Below are positions 32,513 through 45,204 of a stretch of DNA of 64,000 nt, in pieces. The first letter of the stretch is position 1; each line of letters begins with the position of its first letter. The stretch is from Euryodendron excelsum (Eukaryota; Streptophyta; Magnoliopsida; Ericales; Pentaphylacaceae), in the NCBI GenBank assembly GCA_033060915.1, contig CM065385.1:11148001-11212000 (forward strand). Reading direction: 5' to 3'. The notes under the pieces are model-generated. The model was not told the origin of the DNA. It saw only the letters and a list, made by a program, of their open reading frames with translations, and did no database searches. The translations under genes were made by a program, and so were the position numbers.

Positions 32513-35500
32513 CACCTAAAAAGTAAGCATAATCCGAAAACTACACTTAGGGTTTTTGGAAAACGATTTTGAAAATATCTCCTCAAGAGAGGGTTTTTAA
32601 GAAAAACAAGTTGTTTGGCAACCTTTGGAAAACATTTAGCCCTTTTTGAAAAATAACTCCTTTTTTGGTCTTTTGAAATCAGTGATCCTAGGTTCGGAGG
32701 TTGGTTACGTGTAGGGAAGACGCACTAAGCCATTACCCTACCCCACCCTTTCGGTACCTATATGTCAATCTACCCTAGATTCACCTATGAGCGTCTTTCA
32801 CTAACTACTGTCCAATCCTATCCACTTCGAAAAACAATATTTGAAAAGAAACTAACATAATGCATGATATGCAAGTGCAAGAAAAGAGAGTTGATTTGGA
32901 AATAGATTTGAAAAGAAGAACTTGATTTGATTTTAGAAGAAAGATTTGAAATGATAGATTTGAAATTGGAAAGTTTGAAAAATTAGAAATAGAGATTTGG
33001 AAATAGAAATTTGAAATTGAAAATTTGGAAATAGATTAGAGATCTGAAAAGATTGTGGAATTTGAGATTTAAAAAATGTTGAGACCGCACCCATGAGGGT
33101 TGCTTACGTATCCTTTTGGATGAATCAGGTCAGTCGTAGTTCAGACAAGAGTCCAATTGAAAATAGAATAGTTGATTTGAAGAAGGAGATTGAATTGGAA
33201 ATTGAATTAGAAGATTGAGAGATTGAACTTCGATTGGAAGATTTGAAAAGATTTAACTTTGGAAAACTTGGTTTAAGGAAACCTAGAGTTAGAAACTTAG
33301 AAAAGGAGGATTGGACTTGACTTGGAAAGATTTTCGAAAAGAATTGACTCAAATGTTGGACTTGGAAGATTTGGAAAGATTGGATTTAGGAAATGTTCAA
33401 ATTAGGAAAGGTTCAAATTAGGAAAGTGTCATTTTAGGTAAGTTTTTAATTAGGAAAATTTTGAAATTAAGAAAGTTTCGAAATTAGGAAAGTTTTGAAT
33501 TAAGAAAGTTTTAACTTAGGAAAGTTTTGAATTAAGAAAGTTTCAACTTAGGAAAGTTTTGGATTAGGAAAGTTTCATTTTACGAAAGGTTTTGAAAGAG
33601 GAAAGGTTTTGAAAATAAGAAAGTTTTGAATTTAGAAAGTTTTAGATTTGGAAAGATTTGAAGTTTAGGAAAGTTTAGAATTTTGGAAAGATTCAAAATT
33701 TAGAAAGATTTAATTTAAGAAAGTTTTGAATTTAGAAAGCTTTGAATTTGGAAAAGGTTTGAAATTTAAAAAGTTTAAGATTTAGAAAGTTTAGGATTTA
33801 GAAAGTTTAAGAGTTTTAGAAAACCTTGAGATTAGGAAAGGTTTGAGCTCTAGAAAGATTTGAAAACTTAAGTTTGAAAAGCTAAGATTTGAAAAGAGGG
33901 TAGAGTTAGGAAAGGGTTCAATTAGGGAAGATTTGAAAGTTGAGTTTAAGGAAGGATTTGAAAGTTTTAGAAAACTTATGGTTTAAGAAGGTAGGAAGCT
34001 AGGAGAGATTTGGATTAGGAAATATTTAGATTTTGAGTTTAAAAGGGAAGGTTTGATTTTGTTTCCAAAAACGGAGGATAGGATCTAGTTTCCTAAACGG
34101 GAAGATTTGATCTGACAAGGATTTGGAAAAGGCAGTTTCTAGAAACCCTAGATTTGGAAGTGTATAGTTTTGACGTAGAAAAGAGGTTTTGGAAATGTAT
34201 ATAGCTTGGATGTAGAAAACAAGAGGTTTTGGAAACCTAGGTTTGGGGCAAAGTTTGAAAATTATGTTTTTGGGAAAAAAATTAGGGTTTCTTAATTGTG
34301 AGTTATAGTGCTTGACTTGGGCTCTAAGGAAAGCGTTTTTGGAAAGTGTATTTTTGGAAACAAGTTTTTTAGAAGGAAATCCTAGAGAGGAGTTTCTAGA
34401 AGGAAGATTTTGGGAAGAGTTTTAGGAAAGTGAATTTAGGGAGTGTTTTTAGAAATTAAATTTTGAGAAGAAAGAGTTTTTGGAAAGAGATCCTAATGAG
34501 GAGTTTTTTAGAAAGAGATTTTTAAGAAAGAGATTCAGGAAGAGGTTTTTCTAAGAAGGAAACCTAGGGAACGTTTTTGGAAAGTGGACTTTGAAGAGAG
34601 CGTTTTGGAAAGGAGTTTAGAAAGGGAAATTTTGAAAAATATATTTTTGGAGGGAATTTTTTAAAATAACTTTGGAAAGAAGAATTTTTAGAAAGCATGT
34701 TGAAAAAGGAGGTTTTAGGAAAAGAGATTTTTGAAAATAGAGTCTTTAGAAGTTACCAAAAATGTCTCACTTTCCTAAAGCGATTCTAACCATAAGAAGG
34801 CTAGAACCACTTTAGGAAAGTGGTTTTGAAAATAACAAAAGTTTGAAAATATGGATCATGAAAGTCACTTTAAATGTAACACTTTCCTAAAGCAACCATA
34901 GCCATAGAAAGGTTAGAATCACCCTAGAATTGTGATTTTGAAAGCATGTTTTGAAAAAGAGATTTTGATGCAATTTTGAAAACAAGTTTAGTGCAAATTT
35001 TGAAAACGAGTTTGAAAACGATTTTTTGGAAAATGCAAGATCATGATATGTGCAATGCAAGTTTGGGGTCGTGAACATATAAGGTTAAGGCTTCACCACA
35101 TAATCAAGGGGGCCGAACTCACGTGGTCTCCGGTTAGCCTAAAGGAAAGCCCCGACACGGTGACCCTCCGATAGTCTAATCCTACACATGGACCAGGAGT
35201 TCCCTTGTTTCAAGCATGCAAAGAAAGGAGGGGAAAGAGATAAGGGATTAAAATAGAGAAAACCCAAGTGGGTTAGGAGAGAGAAGAGAAAGGGGGAAGT
35301 GCAAAAATTTAAATAGAAAGCCTACCGTATGTCTTATTTATTTTGCGCGCCTTGCTTATCTTCGATCTTCATCTTGATCTTCGTCTTCAATCCTCAAGAG
35401 TTGTCTTCAATCTTCAAACTTCAGATTATAGTTCTTCAAGGCTTCAAAGGAGGTTTGGAGGCTAGTGTATAAGTGTATGGGGGTGTGTATGAGTGTATAT

Positions 35501-35643
35501 GAGGCTAGGGTTTAGTGTATGGTGGCTAGGGTATGGAAAACCTAGAGATGCTAGGGTTTGGGGTTTGTTCGAGCTCTGTATATCGAATATTAGTGTTTTT
35601 TAGACTAAGTTTGCAGACCTCCCTCACGCTAGAAGAGGCTTTG

Positions 35644-35651
35644 TATTTATA
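35644..35651 (-). promoter_or_regulatory. TATA box of LTR D
   Basis: Sense CTATAAATACAAAGCC, just downstream of the GGCGCC palindromes; about 3.3 kb from the LTR 3' end. Confidence 0.68.
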
Positions 35652-35663
35652 GAGAGAGGAATG

Positions 35664-35765
35664 CACTAGCGCCTGTTGCAGTGGCGCCAAGCCAAACATT
35701 ACAATGGCGCCACTAGGAGTGGCACCAGGCCATTTTTTAGCTTGGCGCCACTACTAGTGGCGCCA
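35664..35765. promoter_or_regulatory. GGCGCC palindrome array upstream of the D TATA box
   Basis: Three copies of a TGGCGCCACT / AGTGGCGCCA type dyad. The one at 35743-35765 is perfect (11-bp arms TGGCGCCACTA and TAGTGGCGCCA around one base). The one at 35705-35727 has one changed arm base, and 35666-35688 keeps one arm. Confidence 0.78.
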
Positions 35766-36540
35766 GGCATTTAGGAAATGTTTAAGGTCGGTAAGCAACG
35801 TATCTTTGACTAGATTTGGGTGCATGTACTAGTGACTACCATGCAATTTTTATCCTGGCTTCACTAGGAGTGACTCCAGAAAGTCCGGGAATGATTTAAG
35901 AGATCGGGAATGGGCCCGAAGGTTGGAAAAGAGTAGGAACACTTAAAATAGTGTCTCGAAGGTATTTGACTCAAAAAATGAGGATAGGATGTGTTGGAAG
36001 GGTTGACCGGGCCTTTAGGGGCAAAACGGTCAATCGGGCGGGAAAGCTATCGGGACGGACTCGGATTGTCCTAGAAGAAGACCCAAAATTTGGAAACATT
36101 ATTTAGAATGTTCCCAAAGGTTGCTTTGATTCCTAGAGCCGGTTTAGTCGGAAAAGGAGACCGGCCACCAGGGGCAAAACAGTCACCTTGTACCGGGTTG
36201 GCCGGAATTGACTCGGAATGATCCGGAAAGGTAGAGGAAGGTTGAGAATACTATAAGAAGTAATCTCAGAAGGTTACCAGTTTGATATCCAGAGCCGGTG
36301 TGGTTCCCGGGGCATTTGGATGCCTAGGGGCAAAATAGTCATCTTCAGTCTCAAAAAAGGCCCAAGGGGCAGCTTGGTCATTTTTCACCGAAGTGGGCTA
36401 GCAGGCACTGGTGTTGACCTGGGTTTTGAGTGTTTCCACCACTCTGACCGTGGTTGTCGTGACATAGGGGTTTGTTAGCAATTCCCTATATCGACCTATT
36501 TACGAGTATTTCCGCTACTCGGATGGTTGTGATGTTTGCG

Positions 36541-37076
36541 AGTATTTTTGCTACTCGAACCATCTCGAGGAATAAACTATCTCGAGAGAGGGATTGAAAA
36601 GGGGACTTACCGTCTTCAAAAAGACGTGCCTGATTTGGAACCGTCTCGAGGAATAAACCGTCTCGAGAGAGGGATTGGAAAGGGGACTTACCGTTTTCAG
36701 AAAGACGTGCCTGATTTGGAACCATCTCGAGGAATAAACTGTCTTGAGAGAGGGATTGAAAAGGGGACTTACCGTCTTCGGAAAGATGTGCCTGATTTGA
36801 AACCATCTCGAGGAATAAACTGTCTTAAGAGAGGGATTGGAAAGGGGACTTACCGTCTTCGGAATGACGTGCCTGATTTGGAACCGTCTTGAGGAATAAA
36901 CTATCTCGAGAGAGGGATTGGAAAGGGGACTCACCATCTTAAAAAAAACGTGCCTGATTTGGAACTGTCTTGGGGAATAAACTATCTCGAGAGAGGGATT
37001 GGAAAGGGGACTTACCGTCTTCGGAAAGACGTGCCTGATTTGGAACCATCTCAAGGAATAAACTGTCGAGAGAGAG
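36541..37076. repeat. 81-bp tandem array in LTR D
   Basis: CGTGCCTGATTTGG-like starts recur at 36625, 36706, 36787, 36868, 36949 and 37030, exactly 81 bp apart. Because 81 is a multiple of three, long frames stay open on both strands here; they are not genes. Each unit holds CTCGAGG/CTCGAGA sites and ACCGTCTTCGGAAAGACG, itself a dyad (CGTCTT/AAGACG). Confidence 0.92.
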
Positions 37077-37283
37077 GGGTTGGAGTTGGAATTGGAGGGA
37101 ACAATGCCCCTAAGGGCATTTTGGTCATTTTGCCTTTATTTGGGCCTGGCGGGCCCGCAAAGCGATGGACAGACGATATTTAGATTGAGAGAGTCAGTTT
37201 CGATTAGGATACGTTCATATTGACTTGAGTACAAGTCTAGATGGAGCGTAGACTGTCGAGCAGGAAAAAATGGGGTGCTTACA

Positions 37284-37288
37284 GTTAG
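37284..37288. repeat. Right target-site duplication of solo LTR D
   Basis: GTTAG, identical to 32319-32323. Confidence 0.9.
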
Positions 37289-37516
37289 CAGGTTTGGAGT
37301 CTTTGGGAAAAATAGTTGATGATGACTGGGCCAGAGCGGTTCTTTCGTGGCCATGGACTAGATAAGCTTGAACATCTCATCGATATTGGTTCTCATTTCA
37401 TTGACTTCTTCATGAGAGAGGGAGGATGACTCGTCAGGATTGGCAACCATTAGTGCAGCTCTTTGTTGGGTAATGATGGGGTCTCTAGGTGGATGCCGAT
37501 CTTTCTTAGGAGCAAT
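37284..37516 (-). pseudogene. Gypsy element F gag, N-terminal part
   Basis: From 37516 leftwards the frame reads IAPKKDRHPPRDP, then MVANPDESSSLSHEEVNEMR and a TAG (about 37360) in place of a Gln codon, then MATKEP and on to the GTTAG target site of solo LTR D. It matches the gag N terminus of K (MVANLDETSSISRAEINEMK). The codon at the ancestral start position is ATT, as in K and I, with a TAG four codons upstream; the first ATG is at 37450. Confidence 0.8.
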
Positions 37517-38737
37517 GATGGCTTTCTATGGTGTAGTTTCTTTAAAAGAAAAAGAAATAAAAGAAAAATAAGGACACAAGCCGCTAGTTAGTTTCTGACA
37601 TTTGGAAAGCTTTATGTAATGCATGCTTTAGGGGTTTCCCTTCTTGAGAGGGAGACTAATCATGATAGATTTGGCTCACTTTTTGGAGATAGGGGGTTTG
37701 CCCTTGTATGCAAATACCTTACCTTTGGAGTGAGAACATTCATTCATTCATGAAAAATAAATAAGTACATTAAACTTTGAAGTTTAAATACAATGGAATT
37801 GAAATACATTTTAATAGAGGGAGAGGGAACAATTTCCTTGGGACTTTCACCTATCTACTTTTACATTTGAGATCCTAAACTACTCTTGTGGCTTCGGATT
37901 CGTCTTTTTTGAACTTGATGTTAAGGAGGTCATTGAGAGACCTTGTTGTTTGATTGCCCCTTGTCTTCTTGACAACCCTATCTTTATGAGCATAGAGGGA
38001 TTGGGGACCCTCTTTATGGAATGACTTGAAATGCATGCTATGAGTCCTTAGGGTTACGTGGAAACTCTTAGGATTTTGGTAGGTTTAATTCAAGGGAGAG
38101 TGAACTTGGTGTCACTCCCTTTGGGTTGATCATATGAATGAAGATGCAGTGACTTGAGTTACTTTTGAACTCTTGTCTTGATATAGAATATTGAATTCAT
38201 AAACAACTATACATAAAGAGAGAGAGAGGGAATGCAATTGTAAAGTAAATATGGATGCATAAGCAGTTATACAAGCATTATAACATTAGGAATAGACAAG
38301 AATAAAGGAAAATAAAGCAATCGCCCTTTCCTCCTTCTAACTAGAAGGGACATATTCAAGTAGAGAATTCAAGTATGCAAATGCTTGTGCACGTGCAGTG
38401 TATGTGTGAATTTTAAAAAATGGAGGAAAGGGCCCAACAACTCCCATCCATCCTGTCCATTCCATCCTATTCATTTATGACATATAGGCAGTTAACATGA
38501 TATAAAATAAAAGTGTGAACAAAGTTTCACCTATAAAAATAAAGATGCAAAAAGTCAGTAGTTGATTGATAAACTTAATACAAGTTAATGAATATGGATA
38601 TAATACAAATAATGACATGTTTTTTAAAACAGCTTTAAGAAGTTTGATTTTGAAAGTGGATAGAATTGGACAAATTAATCAAAGACACCAAATGAGTAAA
38701 GGTGAAGAGACATGACAATGGCCTAACCCTCTAGGCA
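37517..38737 (-). other. Leader of element F
   Basis: Homologous to leaders of I and K: a pyrimidine tract just before gag (about 37535-37570), GCATGCTTTAGGGGTTTCCC (37620-37640), the GAGATAGGGGGTTTGCCC block (37690), CCTTCTAACTAGAAGGGACA (38332-38351), and GGCCTAACCCTCTAGG beside the PBS. No ORF. Confidence 0.78.
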
Positions 38738-38755
38738 TCTCCAGCAGAGTCGCTA
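38738..38755 (-). other. Primer binding site of element F
   Basis: Sense TAGCGACTCTGCTGGAGA, a three-mismatch relative of the tRNA-Arg-type PBS of H; two bases inside the LTR end. Confidence 0.82.
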
Positions 38756-38909
38756 GCTGTCACGCCTTGATTTTTTGCACTCGAGGAAAAATACGCACAA
38801 GAGGAAAAAACACGACACTCTCTCGTTAGAACTCATCCTCCTAGAAGGACGAGTGCGACTAGTTTTAAATAGAAAATTGATTTGATTAAGGGTTTTTGAA
38901 AAAAAGTTT

Positions 38910-38945
38910 GGAGTCGCCACCTAACTTGATTAAGGTGAGTTAGGT
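38910..38945 (-). promoter_or_regulatory. Stem-loop plus PBS-like site in LTR F
   Basis: GGAGTCGCCA and perfect arms ACCTAACT/AGTTAGGT, although the F primer binding site itself has mutated. Confidence 0.7.
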
Positions 38946-41784
38946 CACCTAAAACTAAGTACAATCCAAAGATTGAACTTAGGGTTTTTGAAAAGGTTTT
39001 TGAAAACTTTCTCAAGAGAGAGTTGTTTAGAAAATATGTTGTTTCGCAACCTTTGAAAAGATTTAAGTCTTTTTTTAAAATAACTCCGTTTTGATTTTTA
39101 AAAACAGTGATTTTAGGTTCAGAGGTTGGTTATGTGTAGGGAAGATATCCTAAGATCATCACCCTACCCCGCCCTTACGATATCTACATGTCTATTCACC
39201 ATAGGTTCACTCATTTAGAATCTTTTATTATCCAACGTCCAATACTATCCACTTTAGAAAAGAGCTATACGATGCATGATATGCAAGTGTAAGAAAAATA
39301 TTTGATTTTAAAAATAAGATTTGAAGTTTGAAAAATATTATAGAAATTTGAATTTTAAAATACATGCTGGATTTGGAAACTTGATTAGAAGATTGGAAAT
39401 TTAAAAAAGGTTGTGGAAATTAAAGATTTGAAAAAGGTTATGTCCGCACCCATGAGGGTTGCCTATGTATCCCATTTTTGGAAATCAAGTCAATCGTAGT
39501 TCGAACAAGAGTCCGACTAAAAATAGACACTTTTAGATTTTTTAAAAGTTTGATTTGAAAAAGGCTTGATTTGGAAAGAGTTTGATTTGAACTTTGAATA
39601 GAAAATTGGAAATTGAACTTGGAATTGATTTTGATTTGAAATTGAGGTTGAGGATTTGAAATTGATTTTGATTTGAAAAGATTGAACTTAGAAGAAGAAC
39701 TTTGACTTGACTTGGAAAGATTGAGATTTCGAAAACATCTTGATTTAGATTGAAATTGGAAAACCATCTTGGTTTAGAAAAGAGTTTTAGAAAAGAATTG
39801 AAATTTTCTAATTTAGGATTAGGGTTGAACTAGGATTTGGCTTCCTTAGGTAACCTTGGGTTGAAGCATGTAGTTGAATTGGACAGGTTGTATTTAGACT
39901 GAAAAAGTTTGATTAAGGAAAATTTCAATTTAGGAAAGGTTTGAACTAGGAAAGTTGGACTTAAGAAAGATTTGATTTGATTCAGAAACACTTAACTTGG
40001 AATGGTTATAAAAGATTTGACTTGAGTATTTGACTTGAAAGAGTTTAGAAAGTTAAGATTTAGGAAATATTATATTTTAAAAATCTTTGAATTTAAGAAA
40101 GTTTCAAAGTAGGAAAATTTTTAAATTAAGAAAGATTTGAATTTAAGAAAGTTTTATGTTAGGAAAGTTTTAATTTTAGAAAGATCTCAATTTAGAAAAG
40201 TTTTGAATTTAGAAAGATTTGAATTTCGGAAAGATTTAGAATTTAGAAAGATTCGGAAAATGGAGATTTAGAAAGTTGAGATTTGGAAAGGTTTGAAATT
40301 AAGGAAGATTAGAATTAGGAAATGTTAGAATTAGGAAATATTTGAATTAAGAAAGATTTGATTCCCATTTCCTAAAGTAGAAGATTAGATTTTATTTCTA
40401 AAAATTAGATGATTTGATTTTGCTTCCAAACATGGAGGATTTGATCTAGTTTTCTAAATTGGAAGATTGAATTTGACATGGAATTAGAAATGTTGAGTTT
40501 TGGAAATCTTGAATTTTGAAAATCTATGATTTGGTGTAGAAAAGAGGTTTTAGAAACCTAAGATTTGATTTAGAAGATAGTTTCTGAAATCCTATGATTT
40601 GAGGCAAAATAAGAAGTCATGTTTTTAGAAAAGTAGGGTTTCCTAACCGTAGAATCTAGGGTTTCCTAACCGTAGAATTTAGGGCTTGACTTAAACTTCA
40701 AGAAAAAAAGTTTTTGGAAAGGAGATCTTTTGAAGAGAATTTTGGGAAAGAAGTCTGAGGAGAGTTTTTAGAAAGTAGATTTTTGAAAAGAGTTTTTGGA
40801 AAGAAGTTTGAAAAGCAATTCGGAAAGGGGTTTGAATGTGGACTTTTGAAATCTTTTGAATGTCTCACTTTCTTAAAACGATTCTAATCATGAAGAGATT
40901 AGAACTATTCTATGTTGGTGGCTTTGAATACAGCATAAATTTGAAATATATACTGTAATAATCACATTAAATATTACACTTTCCTAAAATAACCCTAACC
41001 ATGGAATGACTATAATTGTCTTAAGATTGTGGTTTTGATGAAAATAATGTAGGGTTTACACCCAAAAATTTGGACCTTAGTAGTCACAAAGAACATAACA
41101 CTTTCCTAAAACAATCCTAACCATAGAATGGTTAGAATCATTTTAGGATTGTGTTTTTGAAAACAAGATTTTGAATGCAAGTTTTGAAAGAGAGTTTTGA
41201 TGCAAGTTTGAAAAACAACTTTGAAAACAATTTGAATGAATATATGAATGTGATATACATAGAGCAAAAAGGGTTATGAACATACAAGGTTAGGCTCCAT
41301 CACATAATCAAGAAGGCCGAACCCACACCATCAAGGGTTGAATTTGAAGAAAGCCCCCGACATAGTGACCTTGAACAATTCTTCCTAGGCATGAATCAGG
41401 GAGTCCCTTGTTTTAAGTATGCAAGAAAAGGAGGTAGAAGATGAGGGATTAAAATAGAAGAAAATCCAAGCGGGTTGGGAGGAAGAAGAGAGAGGGGGGA
41501 TTACATAAAAGTAAATCAAAAGCCTACCTTATCTTCTTCTTGCTTTGCTTTACTTGAACTTTGAGAGTTTCGAGGTTGCAGCACTTTGAGTCTTCAATGG
41601 AGGCTTTGCAAGCTTCTGTTTGAGTGTATAGAGTGTATGGATGTTAGGGTTTAAGTGTATGGAGGCTAGGGTTTGAAGAGATTAGAGAGGACTAGGGTTT
41701 GGAGAGACTTTAAGCTCTGCATTTAGAAAAAATAGAGTTTTTGAATTGAGTTTGTGAACTCTTTTCACGTAGGAGGAGGGTTTG

Positions 41785-41792
41785 TATTTATA
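41785..41792 (-). promoter_or_regulatory. TATA box of LTR F
   Basis: Sense CTATAAATACAAACC, same context as D. Confidence 0.65.
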
Positions 41793-43818
41793 GATACAAA
41801 AATAGCCCGGCCAGTAGGAGTGGCGTTAGGCCAATTTTTGACTTGGCACCACTAGCACTTAGGAAAGTTTTAAGGCAGTAAAAAACGTATCTTTCGACCC
41901 TTGATATGCAAGGTAAAAGATTTGGGCACCTGTACTAGTGACTACCATGCAATTTTTGGCTTGGCTCTACTAGGAATGACTTTGAAAAGTCCGGGATTAA
42001 TCTGAAAGGTTCTGAGCAACCAGACTCAGAGGGAATGGATGGGAAACCTCGAGAGAGTGTTTCAAAGGTAACTAGCTTAAGAAGTAATGCTGAAGTATTT
42101 GAAAAGGTCGATGGGCCTGCCAGGGGCAAAACGGTCAATTGAACTGAAAAAACACCAAAAATAGACTCGGAGTGACCCGTGAGAAGGCTTGAAGGCTAGA
42201 AACACTATTGAAAGTGTTTCAAGAGATTTCCAATCTAATACCCAGATCCGGTGTGGCTGAAAAAAGCGACCAGCCCACTAGGGGCAAAACGGTCATTTTG
42301 CATTGGTCTTGCCAAAATGGACTCGGAATGATCTGAAAAAGTGTTAGAAGATTGAGAACACTATTAGAAGTATCCTCGGGAGGTTACCGGTTTGATACCC
42401 AAAACTAGTGTGATTCCCAAAGGCGATAGGATGCCTAGGGCAAAATGGTCTTAGAATTGGTCCGGAATTGACTAGAAGGCATTTGAACAAGCTGGATCAT
42501 CTTTGGGATAATCTCAAAAATGTAGATTTACCACTCTGAGGACTTAGGTACTTTCTCGAGAAATGTACAAAATAGGCCTAAAGGGTAATTTAGTTATTTT
42601 TTACCGAAGTGGGCTAGCAGATACTAGTGTTGACCTGGGTTTTAAGTGTTTCTATCACTCTGACAATGTGTGATGAGCTGGTTTCCAAAGTTCAAAATCC
42701 ATCAAGATGGTAAGTTCACCCTTCCCAAGTGTTCCTAGACAGTTAGGCATACTTAATACGCCACCTTATCCAATTCTGATCCCAACCCAATCAGCTTTGG
42801 TCAAAATGACCATTTTGCCCATGCGCACTCCAGCACAATATAAATGCCACCAAATAGTGAAACATCTTCTAGGATCGTCCCCGAACAGTCTGGCACGCTT
42901 AACACACCACTCCAATCCATCCAGACCCTTTTCAACCAAGCTCGGTCAAAATAAACGTTTTACCCCTGGCGGGCCGAACGTGCCTTGAAACCACATTGGC
43001 TTTGGGTAGCAAACTAGAAGATCCTATCATAGGCCTATGTTCAATCTAAGGTGAGTCTCATGACTCTAAACACTTCCAACTCAACGAAAATCCCCTAGAG
43101 TGTCTCGTAGACGCTCCACTAGGGTTGCCTTTTCTCCCGATTCACTGGTTATAACGCACAGTTAAATGACTTGAGAAATGCATAAATCAAGGAATTCCCA
43201 AAAGATTAACCATAGGTCTTTTCATCAACACAGCTCGATTGAATAGATCACTTCCTGGAGCCCCTGATTGTATGGTTATAACCCTTGGAGCGTCCCACTG
43301 ATGCTCTGCTAAGGTTTTCTTTTTCTCCAATGCCCAAATTATAACCCACCGTTAAATGACTTGAGAAATATGTAAATTAGGAAATTCTCAAAAAGTATTT
43401 CCAAAGCACTTTCCATCGGTATAGTCCAATCAGAGAGATCGCTTCCCGAAGACCACGATCACCTGGCCAAAAAATGATTACTTTTGAACATCCACGGAGT
43501 GTATCACAGATGCTCTGCAAAAGTGTGTTTTTATGTACATTTTCTAAGATGATATCTCATTCTTCCGAACACCTTTCAAGCTTCTCAAAAATTCCAAGTT
43601 CTTGAGAAACAATAGGAGAACATCGTGGATGCAATCGATTTCCTCAAATATTTTTCGGATTAAACAATTATCAAGGCAAAGTTTAAACGAACATTCCCGG
43701 TGGCAGAGTGTATGCTACATACGCCCAAATTTTCATCACATCGATCAAACTTTGGTTGCCCCCTAAGATTTAGCTAGTACAGAGTGTGTCACATGTCCTT
43801 CACTCTGTGGACCAGTAT

Positions 43819-43841
43819 TGGCGCATATAGCACATGCGCCA
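43819..43841. promoter_or_regulatory. Perfect GGCGCAT inverted repeat upstream of the B TATA box
   Basis: Arms TGGCGCAT and ATGCGCCA around ATAGCAC, 55 bp before the TATA box. Confidence 0.72.
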
Positions 43842-43896
43842 GGACAAAATTTGCCCAGACACAAGTACTACATGTGCTAGCCCTCTCCAGATAGCC

Positions 43897-43904
43897 TATA
43901 AAGA
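43897..43904 (+). promoter_or_regulatory. TATA box in LTR fragment B
   Basis: CCTATAAAGACAGGCC, matching the H LTR. Confidence 0.6.
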
Positions 43905-45204
43905 CAGGCCTCCCCTTTTGCATATTCTAGAATCGAAAATAGTAGCGAAGCTCTACAGAAATATCCTCTGAATCTCGAATTTCCATATACATCACACTCT
44001 CCAAACACTTATGTGAGATTCCACCTCCCTCTAGCCCGTACACCATACCTACAAAGCCCTTAATGCCATAAACAATCCCATTCCAGCCCCTTCAAGCCTT
44101 TCGAAGGCTATTCAAGTTTAAGCTAAAGCATCCATGGAGGTTAGAAGGCGTTTGAAGGCAAAATGTGGTATTCTCTTTTACATTTTTGTCACCCCCACTC
44201 TTCTCTTCTCCCTCCTAGTCTACTTAGGCTATTCTCTATTTTGAACCCCTATCTTCTACCTCCCATTCTTGCATGCTTGAAATAAGAGAGCTCCAAGTTC
44301 ATGCCTAGAGGAGAGCTTGTGAGAGCCACCATATACGAGGACCTCTCACTAGCAAAATTTAAGATGGTATGGCCTTGGAGCACCTTACAATTTGGTGTGG
44401 CCTATATCCTTGTATGAATTCATGACCCTCTTGCACATGGTTACCATGTTCATGTATTGCATGCTTGGCCTCACTTTCATATCCATCATCATTTTATAAA
44501 AATTCTCACTATCTTCATTTTTATGTCTTCTTCAAATTCTATATCTAAGTGTTTTCTTAAAAATGGTTCAAATAGTTGGTTCCTTAAAGCCTAGGTCCAT
44601 TTTCACATCTTAGAAAACCCCCTTTTAAGCCCCTTGACTTCATTTTGCATCCTTGCATTCCTTTGCATTTCATGTGGCATAAATTTGGTTTTCTAACCTT
44701 TCTCTTCTATATTGATTTTTGTAGAATCCACTCTTTTGAATCTTGTGGTTGAAATAGTCCCTTTCCCTTGCGTGGTTTTCCCGTTATTATGACTATAGGA
44801 ACCCTAGTTTATTAGAATTGGCTTCTACACTCTAAAAAATGGTTTTCAAAACAATCCCCTTCAAAAAGGATTCTCAAAATTTCACTCTCTTTAATTTGCA
44901 TAAAAATATGATTTCCCTAAAAGATTATTTTCACCATGATTTTTAGAATTTTTGCTCTCTTGAGTTAGTGGGTGAAATGATTTCAAGGCAACCCTCTCTT
45001 GAGTGGTTTCCAAATGTCAACCATAGGACCCCGACACTCACTTGAGTGGCTTTCATTAAATGGTTTTCAAAACCCATTTTAAATTTCATGCATAAACCAC
45101 CTTTTCAAAACCATTAAGTCAAAACCCTAGTTCAAAATCACCTTTCCAAAACCACTAGGTCAAAACCCTAGTTCAAAACCACATTTCAAGATCACCCTTC
45201 AATC

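Larger units (their letters stand above)
32324..37283 (-). repeat. Solo gypsy LTR D (4960 bp) with 5-bp TSD
   Basis: Element-sense TGTAAGCACCCC (at 37283) to GGCGCGACA (at 32324), flanked on both sides by GTTAG, with F gag on either side. No PBS or interior is attached, so it is a solo LTR left by recombination between the two LTRs of an inserted element. In sense order: an 81-bp tandem array (36541-37076), gene-free U3, palindromes (35664-35765), TATA (35644-35651), an ATAATCAAGGGGGCC block (35100-35115), purine-rich plus strand (about 33150-34740), and stem-loop/PBS-like site (32477-32512). Best reference LTR in the window. Confidence 0.93.
38758..42690 (-). repeat. 5' LTR of element F, sense 3' part
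   Basis: Sense 3' end is GGCGTGACA at 38758, next to the PBS. It includes stem-loop/PBS-like site 38910-38945, purine-rich plus strand (about 39590-40500), the CACATAATCAAGAAGGCC block (41299), TATA (41785-41792), palindrome remnants (41815-41870) and an AAAACGGTCA-rich U3 part. Homology stops at GTTTCCAAAG (42690), where plus-strand fragment B begins. The sense 5' end of an LTR of the same orientation lies at 46600-47358 and 52413-52462. Confidence 0.82.

Noticed and set aside
36486..37183. Overlapping 70-167 codon frames on both strands
   Set aside because: They follow an exact 81-bp tandem array (27 codons), which keeps all frames open; the residue repeats are a by-product.
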